15,753 nt of DNA from CAYUIS01 sp964444825 (GTDB lineage Bacteria > Chloroflexota > Anaerolineae > B4-G1), in assembly GCA_964444825.1 (NCBI GenBank), contig CAYUIS010000132.1, positions 1-15,753 of the forward strand, read 5' to 3'. The notes beneath the pieces were generated by a model. It did no database searches. It saw only the letters and a list, made by a program, of their open reading frames with translations, and was not told the origin of the DNA. This document shows, piece after piece, positions 7,278 to 13,934 of the stretch. Numbering within the stretch: the first letter of the stretch is position 1; each line of letters starts with the position of its first letter. The position numbers and the translations under genes were made by a program.

Positions 7278-7559
7278 CTAGTGATAATCCGTGATTTCCA
7301 CATCGTAAGCATCTCCATCTCTCCATCGAAAACAAATCCGCCACTGATCATTGATACGAATACTGTATTCCCCTGTGCGGTCTCCGGATAGCTTTTCGAG
7401 CCGATTGCCAGGAGGAACACGAAGGTCACTTGACTGCTCCGCTGCATCGAGTATCGCGAGTTTGCGCCAAGCTGCACGGTGTAGATTTTGGGGAAATCGT
7501 TGTGAGAATCGGCGTGAGAAGATTTGCTCGGTTTTCTTGTCGCGAAAACTCTTGATCAT
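7278..7559 (-). CDS. higB: HigB-family mRNA interferase toxin (RelE/ParE fold)
   Basis: A 93-residue toxin predicted to cleave mRNA at the ribosome. It starts with the family-typical MIKSFRDKKTEQIF. A middle follows with LHRAAWRKLAILDAAEQSSDLRVPPGNRLEKLSGDRTGEYSIRINDQWRICFRWRDGDAYDVEITDYH, in which the GNRLEKL and YSIRINDQWRICFRW portions are characteristic. It looks full length and intact. It is separated from higA by 12 bases. No Shine-Dalgarno is seen, and the -10 box lies only 6 bases before the ATG, so the mRNA is likely leaderless or nearly so. Confidence 0.92.
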   Translation of the reverse strand: MIKSFRDKKTEQIFSRRFSQRFPQNLHRAAWRKLAILDAAEQSSDLRVPPGNRLEKLSGDRTGEYSIRINDQWRICFRWRDGDAYDVEITDYH

Positions 7560-7565
7560 AAATCA

Positions 7566-7594
7566 ATGATAGCGCAACACGCTATTATTGTCAA
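7566..7594 (-). promoter_or_regulatory. higBA promoter with embedded palindromic operator
   Basis: On the minus strand a perfect TTGACA (7589-7594) is followed after 17 bases by TATCAT (7566-7571, 5 of 6). The inverted repeat ATAGCG-TGTTG-CGCTAT lies across the spacer and enters the -10, a natural site for HigA autorepression. The distance from the -10 to the higB ATG is 6 bases, predicting a start at the A of the start codon. Confidence 0.8.
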
Positions 7595-7621
7595 GCGTTA
7601 TTACCAGCACTCTGTTCCTAA

Positions 7622-7650
7622 TACACAATATGGGCAAAACGTGGTAGAAT
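7622..7650 (+). promoter_or_regulatory. putative metK promoter
   Basis: TACACA (7622-7627, 4 of 6) and TAGAAT (7645-7650, 5 of 6) are spaced by 17 bases. Transcription would start near 7657, giving a leader of about 50 nt, too short for the common SAM-I riboswitch. Confidence 0.55.
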
Positions 7651-7657
7651 CGGCCAT

Positions 7658-7674
7658 CGGGCACAATGTGCCCG
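7658..7674 (+). other. hairpin at the predicted 5' end of the metK mRNA
   Basis: CGGGCAC (7658-7664) pairs perfectly with GTGCCCG (7668-7674) over an AAT loop. It would form the first bases of the metK transcript. It could stabilise the 5' end or serve as a protein site. It has no T-run and does not cover the ribosome site. Confidence 0.5.
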
Positions 7675-7706
7675 CAGAATGTTCAGATGGAAAAAGGAGT
7701 GACTAG

Positions 7707-8924
7707 ATGACAACTACGTTCATGGCCTCACCAAAGTATCTCATTACGTCCGAGTCTGTCACCGAGGGACATCCGGACAAGATATGCGACCAGATCTCGG
7801 ACGCCGTGCTGGATGCCATCATCCGCGATGACCCCAACGCCCGCGTGGCCTGCGACTGTGCGGTCACCACGGGGCTGGTGTTCGTCACCGGCGAGATCAC
7901 GACGGAAACCTATGTCGAGATCGCCGACATTGCCCGGCAGACCGTCCTCGACATCGGGTACACCCGGGCCAAGTATGGATTCGATGGAGAAACGTGTGGC
8001 GTTATCGTCTCGATCAAGGAACAGAGCGCCGACATTGCGCTGGGCGTAGATGAAGCGCTTGAATCCAAAAGGGGCGAGATGAGCGAGGACGATAGAATCG
8101 AGGCCCTTGGCGCGGGCGACCAGGGGATGATGATCGGCTTTGCGTGCAGCGAGACCCCCGAGTATATGCCCGTATCGATCTCGCTGGCGCACAAGCTGTG
8201 CCGGCGGCTGGCCGAGGTGCGTAAGGACGGCACCCTTTCTTACCTTCGACCCGACGGCAAGAGCCAGGTGACCGTCGAGTACAGCTACGGCAAACCGGTG
8301 CGCGTGGACACGGTGGTCGTTTCTACCCAGCATCACCCCAAGATATCCCACGGGCAGATTGAGGCGGACGTCATCAAACACGTGATCAAGGCCATCATCC
8401 CGGCCGAGCTACTCGACGACGATACGCGATATCTGGTCAACCCCACAGGCCGGTTCGTCACCGGCGGTCCCCAAGGGGATGCCGGCCTGACCGGGCGAAA
8501 GATCATCGTGGACACCTACGGCGGCGTAGCCCGGCACGGTGGTGGATGCTTTTCGGGCAAGGACCCCACGAAGGTGGACCGCTCGGCGACGTATATGGCG
8601 CGCTACATTGCCAAGAACCTGGTTGCGGCCGGGCTCGCCGAACGGCTAGAGGTTCAGGTCAGCTACGCCATCGGCGTGGCTCAGCCGACGAGCATCGCGG
8701 TCGAGACGTTTGGCACCGGCAAGATTCCGGACGAAGAGATCATCGCGCTGGTCAAGGCGAACTTTGATCTACGCCCGGGGGCCATCATTCGCGATCTGGA
8801 CCTGCGGCGTCCGATCTACAGAGCTACCGCAGCCTATGGCCACTTTGGCCGCGACGACATCGATGCGCCGTGGGAGCGGCTTGACAAGGTCGAGACGCTC
8901 AAAGCTCAGGCCGGGTTGGCCTAA
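7707..8924 (+). CDS. metK: S-adenosylmethionine synthetase
   Basis: Makes S-adenosylmethionine from methionine and ATP in the cytoplasm, releasing phosphate and pyrophosphate. The 405 residues match the usual length. Motifs include SESVTEGHPDKICDQISDAVLDA (ATP-site His22), DCAVTTGLVFVTGEITT, GAGDQG (135-140), a triphosphate-binding GGGCFSGKDPTKVDRSA region (278-294) where many homologues have Ala instead of Cys281, and a C-terminal RDLDLRRPIYRATAAYGHFGR. The start at 7707 is supported by AAGGAG (7694-7699) 7 bases upstream; an in-frame ATG at 7722 is less well placed. A terminator follows directly. The downstream MetE-like gene on the same strand suggests methionine/SAM metabolism as the theme. 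Confidence 0.97.
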   Translation: MTTTFMASPKYLITSESVTEGHPDKICDQISDAVLDAIIRDDPNARVACDCAVTTGLVFVTGEITTETYVEIADIARQTVLDIGYTRAKYGFDGETCGVIVSIKEQSADIALGVDEALESKRGEMSEDDRIEALGAGDQGMMIGFACSETPEYMPVSISLAHKLCRRLAEVRKDGTLSYLRPDGKSQVTVEYSYGKPVRVDTVVVSTQHHPKISHGQIEADVIKHVIKAIIPAELLDDDTRYLVNPTGRFVTGGPQGDAGLTGRKIIVDTYGGVARHGGGCFSGKDPTKVDRSATYMARYIAKNLVAAGLAERLEVQVSYAIGVAQPTSIAVETFGTGKIPDEEIIALVKANFDLRPGAIIRDLDLRRPIYRATAAYGHFGRDDIDAPWERLDKVETLKAQAGLA

Positions 8925-8940
8925 GGACAGGCCCTCTTGA

Positions 8941-8973
8941 AAAAACCCGGTTTCTGTCAGAAACCGGGTTTTT
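8941..8973 (+). terminator. strong, near-symmetric terminator after metK
   Basis: AAAAACCCGGTTTC (8941-8954) and GAAACCGGGTTTTT (8960-8973) form a 14-bp perfect stem with a 5-base loop, A-rich on the left and T-rich on the right. The symmetry lets it terminate in either direction. I remember AAACCCGGTTTC-type palindromes as dispersed repeats in Chloroflexota and cyanobacteria. It lies between metK and the MetE-like gene, whose ribosome site begins only 14 bases later, so expression of the latter needs read-through or a promoter inside the gap. Confidence 0.8.
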
Positions 8974-9004
8974 GGACCTCTGACCGTGAGGAGGATCTGA
9001 CGGG

Positions 9005-10123
9005 ATGGACAACACAGACACATCTGCCCCCCTCTTCGAGCCGTGCTGCCTGGCGTCCACCGTCGGCAGCCTGCCTCACACCGACGTGGCGCTCGGGACC
9101 CGCCTGACGTTCGAGAGCACGCCAGAGATCCCCTCCTGGGTCCAGTTCCCCAGACGGGTGTTTCACGAGAACATGATGGTCCAGTTCACCGAGGGGATGC
9201 CAGGGCTGGTGGAGGATAAGGAGGAGGAAAAGCTCACCTTTGATACCGACGCACCGGACTTTGTCGATCAACTGACCGACTTTTACGCTCGCTACCTGGC
9301 CGTGACCGAGGAAGGGGATGCCGACGCGCTCGAAACCTTTGGTCTCTCACCCAAGTATGCGCCGGGATTCGGAGAGTTCCTGCTCCAGTTACCGCAACGG
9401 ATGACGCCACAGGTGGTGCTCCTCAAGGGCCAGGTCACCGGCCCCTTCACGCTGGGTACCAACCTGCTCGACCAGAATGGCCGTTGCTCGTACTATGACG
9501 ACCAACTGCGCGATATGGTCGTCAAAATGGCGACGATGAAGGCCGTGTGGCAGATGGAGCAGTTGAACCACTTTGACCGGCGGGTGATGATCTTTCTCGA
9601 CGAACCGTCACTCCTGGGCTTTGGCTCGCAGACCTTTATCACCATCAGCCGCGAGGACGTGATGGGAGATATCAACGAGGTCGCTGCGGCGATCCACGAG
9701 CGGGGCGGATTGGCCGGCATCCACTGCGAGGCTAACACCGACTGGTCGCTGCTGATGGAGACCGACCTGGACGTCCTCGACTTTGACGCCTACGACCATA
9801 TGCAGGCCATCACGCTCTACCCGGCGGAGCTGCACGCCTTCCTGGAGCGAGGGGGTGTGATGGGGCATGGTATCGTCCCCACGCTCGATCTGGAGGCCGC
9901 CGCGACCGAGACGCTGCCCTCGCTGGTGGCCCGCTTTGAGGAGGGCGTGGAACGGTTGGTAAGCAAGGGCTTCGACCGGGAGTTGTTGCTGCGCCGGGCG
10001 CTGATCACCCCCAGTTGTGGGGCTGGCGGCGTACTCACCGAACCCCTGGCCGAACGCGTACTGGGCCTATTGCGTGAGCTATCCACAAAGCTGCGGGGCC
10101 AACACGGGTTTGGTGGGAGATGA
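9005..10123 (+). CDS. MetE/UROD-fold methyltransferase-like protein
   Basis: A 372-residue TIM-barrel protein of the cobalamin-independent methionine synthase/uroporphyrinogen decarboxylase superfamily. It starts at ATG 9005, 10 bases after GAGGAGG (8988-8994). It has only one barrel, unlike the two-domain MetE of about 750 residues, so it resembles short core MetE or corrinoid:thiol methyltransferases. Visible motifs are STVGSLPHTD near the N-terminus, GQVTGPFTLGTNL, a mid-chain IFLDEPSL, GIHCEANTDW (His240, Cys241, Glu242) and ITPSCGAGG with Cys338. In MetE and MtaA-like relatives an HxC pair and a distal Cys bind zinc that activates a thiol; here the proximal site reads His-Cys-Glu. Position beside metK suggests methionine formation from a methyl-corrinoid or another methyl donor, but this is inference. 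UROD activity is unlikely given the retained thiol-type metal motif. Confidence 0.7.
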   Translation: MDNTDTSAPLFEPCCLASTVGSLPHTDVALGTRLTFESTPEIPSWVQFPRRVFHENMMVQFTEGMPGLVEDKEEEKLTFDTDAPDFVDQLTDFYARYLAVTEEGDADALETFGLSPKYAPGFGEFLLQLPQRMTPQVVLLKGQVTGPFTLGTNLLDQNGRCSYYDDQLRDMVVKMATMKAVWQMEQLNHFDRRVMIFLDEPSLLGFGSQTFITISREDVMGDINEVAAAIHERGGLAGIHCEANTDWSLLMETDLDVLDFDAYDHMQAITLYPAELHAFLERGGVMGHGIVPTLDLEAAATETLPSLVARFEEGVERLVSKGFDRELLLRRALITPSCGAGGVLTEPLAERVLGLLRELSTKLRGQHGFGGR

Positions 10124-10124
10124 T

Positions 10125-11963
10125 CTATAGTCTCCAGAACAGGATCAGTCCGATGATCAACACGATGAAACACACAATCGTCAGCCGCCAGCCGATGTGA
10201 AAAAAGTCGCGGAACTGATAGTTGGCCGGGGCGATCATCAGGATGTTGACTGGGTGAGCGATGGGTGTGAAGAATGAGGCCGAACAGCCAATCGCTGTCG
10301 CGACGGCGACGGCCTGTGGATCGGTGTGTAGACTGATCGCCGCGCTAATGGTGATAGGCCCTGTGACCAGGACAGTAACCTGCCCCCCCATCACCTGCGT
10401 AAGTAGCGAGGTCAGTACATATGCGCCGCCCGCCAGGCCCAACGGGCCAAGCGGCGTGACAAGGGAAAGCATCCAGTCACCGATCATTTGAGCCAGGCCG
10501 GTGTTGACCATCGCCAGACTGACCGAATACATGCCGGCGATCAACATAATCGCCTGCCATTCAACAGCCTGGTAGGCCTCTTCCATATCCAGCACCCTTG
10601 TCAGTATCAGTAGCATCGCTCCCGCCAACATTGCCAGGTAAACCGGCAAGCCCAAGATTGATGCGGCGATTGCCGCCGCAAGAACGCCGATTGTCAAGGT
10701 GGCATGAGCACGGTGCACAGGTTGATCGCTGAGATCGGGCTCCAGAACGATAAAGTCTGGATTGTCTCGCAGGCGCTTCAGACGGCTGCCCGATCCAATC
10801 ATCAGCAGTGAGTCGCCCAGTATCAGAGGAAAGTTCCCCACGTCGGTGCGATAACTTTTCCCACCGCGAAAGAGCGCCAACGCCGTAAATCGATATTTGG
10901 TACGGAACTCCAGCTCGCGTAAACTGCGCCCCAGGGCCCGCGAATGCGGCGACGGCATAACCTCAATGAACGACACGCCGTGTTCGCTGATATGCTCATT
11001 CGAATCCTCTCGACCGATCTTTAAGCCCGCTTCACTCAGCGCACTCACTCGATCCTGTCGACCGACGATCAGCAGGATATCGCCTGGCAGAATAACCTGC
11101 TCCGGTGATGGGGCAAAGATTGCCTGATGCCCCTGCCACACGCCAGCGACTGTCAGGCCGAACCGCTCACCGATTCGGCTCTCAGACAAAGGCTTGCCGG
11201 CAAACGGCGATTCGGGCAGCACCCGCGCTTCCCATAGACGCTCGTCTAGTCGATAATAGCCTTCCAGATCACCACCGGTGGGCCGGACCATCATCCGTTC
11301 GGGCGCAGGATCACGATCCGGCAGCCACCGCTGGCCGAAAAGGGCGAGAAAGACAATGCCAGCAACAGCGATCAGGCCGCCGGTTGGCGCGAAGGCTAGG
11401 ATGTGCAGCGGAGGTTGGGGCGGATTTGTCGCTGCTAGCAGATTGCTGACGATGATGTTGGCCGTCGAAAAATACGTCGCCGTTCCCCCCAGCAGGCTGC
11501 CATAGGCTACTGGAATGAGCAACTTGCTGGGCTTTATGCCAGTGCGGCGAGAGACCTCCATGGCGCTGGGCAGAACCAGCGCCCCAGCAGCCAGATTATT
11601 CATCACCAATGACAACAGCGCGGTCGTGGCTGCGAACAGCGCGATCAAGTGCGATTCCGAACGGCCGCCGATCTTGAGTAGATACTGGGCGATCCAGCGC
11701 GTCACGCCCGATTTGTCCAGGCCGCGCGTGATGATGAAGAGACACAGCAACGTCAGGACAGCCGGCTGGCTCAGACCTGAAATTGCTCTGATTGCGTCGC
11801 GGGATGTATGGGCCGCTCCCAGGATACCCATACCCAGATACTGCGCGGTGCCCAACGCAACAGTCATTAGTAAGGCAGCCACATCGATCCGCAGACGATC
11901 CAGACTGACCAACGCCAAAGGAATAGCAACCACGGCGATCAGAAAGACTTGCGGCAATGTCAT
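10125..11963 (-). CDS. SLC13-type membrane transporter with two internal RCK_C (TrkA-C) domains
   Basis: A 612-residue ion-coupled transporter in the SLC13/divalent anion:sodium symporter superfamily. The first membrane half (1-210) includes SLVMNNLAAGALVLPSA (118-134) and GGTATYFSTANIIVSN (159-174), a variant of the family's NxT-type substrate loop. Two soluble domains follow: 240-318 (EARVLPESPFAGKPLSE ... GDILLIVGRQDRV) and 330-410 (FIEVMPSPHSRALGRSL ... GDSLLMIGSGSRLKRL), both RCK_C-like. The second membrane half (420-612) ends with ATAIGCSASFFTPIAHPVN. Members move sulfate, dicarboxylates or other anions; the substrate is not readable here. Its stop codon is one base from the convergent MetE-like gene's stop, with only a weak GGAGA/TCTCC stem between them. 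The start at 11963 has a modest GGGGA upstream. Confidence 0.85.
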   Translation of the reverse strand: MTLPQVFLIAVVAIPLALVSLDRLRIDVAALLMTVALGTAQYLGMGILGAAHTSRDAIRAISGLSQPAVLTLLCLFIITRGLDKSGVTRWIAQYLLKIGGRSESHLIALFAATTALLSLVMNNLAAGALVLPSAMEVSRRTGIKPSKLLIPVAYGSLLGGTATYFSTANIIVSNLLAATNPPQPPLHILAFAPTGGLIAVAGIVFLALFGQRWLPDRDPAPERMMVRPTGGDLEGYYRLDERLWEARVLPESPFAGKPLSESRIGERFGLTVAGVWQGHQAIFAPSPEQVILPGDILLIVGRQDRVSALSEAGLKIGREDSNEHISEHGVSFIEVMPSPHSRALGRSLRELEFRTKYRFTALALFRGGKSYRTDVGNFPLILGDSLLMIGSGSRLKRLRDNPDFIVLEPDLSDQPVHRAHATLTIGVLAAAIAASILGLPVYLAMLAGAMLLILTRVLDMEEAYQAVEWQAIMLIAGMYSVSLAMVNTGLAQMIGDWMLSLVTPLGPLGLAGGAYVLTSLLTQVMGGQVTVLVTGPITISAAISLHTDPQAVAVATAIGCSASFFTPIAHPVNILMIAPANYQFRDFFHIGWRLTIVCFIVLIIGLILFWRL

Positions 11964-12214
11964 CTAGACGATTCCCCGAGATTTGGCTGCCCCCAATCCG
12001 TGCAGTAATGGGGCGGTCTTGGACTGTCGAACTGTTGGCGGCGACCGAGGCGTCAGACAACTCCATTCTGAGCTAGCTCGGCAACCAAAGAACTCGAACA
12101 CAAATAGCCAGGCGCTGTTCCCTCGAATGCCCTTCAGACGCACGGGCCAGCGCAACTTACCCACGCTGGGGCCATCGGAGGTGGGGATCAGTTCCAACCC
12201 GGGGGTAGGCCGGC
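11964..12214. other. intergenic stretch without a supported gene
   Basis: These 251 bases separate two minus-strand genes. Open frames exist on both strands, but none has a ribosome site, a recognisable family pattern or plausible composition. A short inverted repeat CCAGCG/CGCTGG (about 12149-12172) has an 11-base loop and no T-run. The upstream HdrA stop codon lies in a perfect palindrome TAGGCCGGCCTA (12206-12217). I see no clear promoter for the transporter gene. Confidence 0.5.
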
Positions 12215-13933
12215 CTATGCCAGCATCGCCTCGACCATAGCCAGCACCTGCCCAAGGCTGAGGTTGCGGATGACGGTCGCCTTGTTCCGGCAGGCCACGG
12301 CACAGGCCCCGCAGCTTTGGCACAGGGCCGCGTTGACCGTCGCCACTTCCCTCCACGGGTGTAGCGCCCGGGCGTCATAGGGGCAGGCCGCCACGCAGCG
12401 CCCACAGCCAGCGCACAGCTCCTCGTCCACGACCGCGATGGTCGGCTCAGCCACCATCTCCCGCTGGGCAAAGAGCTGCAGCACCTTGGCCGCCGCACCC
12501 GAGGCCTGCGCCACGGTCTCTGGGATGTCCTTGGGAAACTGGGCCGCGCCAGCCAAAAAGACGCCAGCGGTGGTGCTCTCGACGGGGCGCAGCTTGGGAT
12601 GGGCCTCGGCCAGGAAGCCATTCTCGTCGGTGGCGACGCGCATCAAGCGGGTCAGGTCGTCGCTACCGGCGCTGGGCACGGCCGCCATCGCCAGCACCAC
12701 CAGGTCAGCCTCCACACGCACAGCCTGCCCGCTGAGTGTATCAGCGCCCCAGACCTCCAAGCGACCGTCTCGCTCGATAATCCTGGACACCTTGCCGCGC
12801 AAATACACGACCCGCAACTCCTCTATGGCTTGTTGGACAAACTCGTCGTAGCCACGGCCCTGAGAGCGGATGTCGATGTAAAAGACATAGGCCTGTCCTT
12901 CTGGAACCATCTGGCGGTAGGCGCTGGCCTGCTTGGCGACGTACATGCAGCAGATTTTGGAGCAATAAGGCTGGTGGAGAATCGGATCGCGGGAACCCGC
13001 GCACTGTATCCAGACGACCTCCCGAGGCACGCTGCCATCTGAGGGGCAGCGGATCTCGCCCGCCTTGAGCATCGCCTCGAACTGGAGGCCATCCACCACG
13101 TCGGGGTACCGGCCGCCGCCGTACTCGGGCAGTCTCTCCTGCGAATATAGATCAAAGCCAGTGGCGAGCACCACACTGCCCACCTCAAAGCTCTGGGGCT
13201 CGGGCTCCAGGTTGGTAGAACCTGACTGGACACCAGAGACATCCACCGTGAAATTTCCTACATAGCCCGCAAACCCCGTCACCTGTGCACCAGTCAGCAC
13301 ATCGATCAAGGGATGCTGCTCGACAGCCTGGACACGCTCCTGCAGCAGATTCTGGCTATCGTCAAAGTTGAGGTAAAGGCGAGAGATCTGGGCCATCCGC
13401 CCGCCCAGTGTCTCGGACCGCTCAACGAGGATCACCGGGTGCCCGGCATCGGCGATATCCAGGGCTGCGGTCAGCCCGGCGATGCCGCCTCCGATCACCA
13501 ACGCCCGCTTGACGAGGGGCAGCGTGAACGGCGATAGTGGCTCGTCATAGCGCGCTTTTTCCACCAGGGACTGGACCGTCACAATGGCCTTGCGGGTGGC
13601 CTCCTCCGGTTCCTTCTGATGCGGCCAGGAGATCTGCTCGCGGATGTTGGCGATCTCTACCTGGTAGGCATTAAGCCCGACGGAAGCAGCGGCCTTACGG
13701 AAGGTGGTCTCGTGCATCGCGGGGGAGCACGCAGCGACGACCACACCATCCAGATCGTGCTCGCTGATGGCCTGCTGAATCAGCTCCTGGCCGGGATCGG
13801 AGCACATGTACTTGTAATCGGTGGCAAAGGCAACGCCGGGATAGTCGCGCAGCGCGTTGGCCACCTGCTCCACATCGACTGTGCTGGCGATATTGAGCCC
13901 GCAGTGGCAGACAAAGACGCCGATACGGGCCAT
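12215..13933 (-). CDS. hdrA: HdrA-like flavoprotein with N-terminal Cys domain and C-terminal 2x[4Fe-4S] domain
   Basis: A 572-residue heterodisulfide-reductase subunit A-like protein, predicted to be cytoplasmic and to move electrons through FAD and iron-sulfur clusters. An N-terminal domain (1-130) has Cys9, Cys11, Cys44 and Cys69, suitable for a cluster. A Rossmann FAD domain starts at ALVIGGGIAGL (GGGIAG at 148-153). The HdrA signature QCAGSRDP...YCSKICCMY provides Cys311, 324, 328 and 329. Two ferredoxin motifs end the chain: CAGCGRCVAAC (507-517) and CQSCGACAVAC (538-548). The inserted ferredoxin present in the sister gene is absent, and the usual DCAQC motif after the GGRMAQ helix is replaced by DDSQN. 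The ATG follows the sister gene's stop by one base, with GGGGGAG in that gene's end, so translation is probably coupled. No HdrB, HdrC or MvhD gene follows. Confidence 0.88.
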   Translation of the reverse strand: MARIGVFVCHCGLNIASTVDVEQVANALRDYPGVAFATDYKYMCSDPGQELIQQAISEHDLDGVVVAACSPAMHETTFRKAAASVGLNAYQVEIANIREQISWPHQKEPEEATRKAIVTVQSLVEKARYDEPLSPFTLPLVKRALVIGGGIAGLTAALDIADAGHPVILVERSETLGGRMAQISRLYLNFDDSQNLLQERVQAVEQHPLIDVLTGAQVTGFAGYVGNFTVDVSGVQSGSTNLEPEPQSFEVGSVVLATGFDLYSQERLPEYGGGRYPDVVDGLQFEAMLKAGEIRCPSDGSVPREVVWIQCAGSRDPILHQPYCSKICCMYVAKQASAYRQMVPEGQAYVFYIDIRSQGRGYDEFVQQAIEELRVVYLRGKVSRIIERDGRLEVWGADTLSGQAVRVEADLVVLAMAAVPSAGSDDLTRLMRVATDENGFLAEAHPKLRPVESTTAGVFLAGAAQFPKDIPETVAQASGAAAKVLQLFAQREMVAEPTIAVVDEELCAGCGRCVAACPYDARALHPWREVATVNAALCQSCGACAVACRNKATVIRNLSLGQVLAMVEAMLA

Positions 13934-13934
13934 T

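Noticed and set aside
7651..7706. SAM riboswitch before metK
   Set aside because: The leader after the predicted start is about 50 nt, with one simple hairpin and no multi-helix junction or anti-terminator.
12206..12217. Perfect palindrome TAGGCCGGCCTA at the HdrA stop codon
   Set aside because: At 12 bases it is short, lies in GC-rich sequence and could arise by chance; no second copy or regulatory context was seen.
11964..12356. Minus-strand open frame downstream of and overlapping the second HdrA-like gene
   Set aside because: It overlaps the conserved ferredoxin end of HdrA in another frame, and the remainder has no family pattern.
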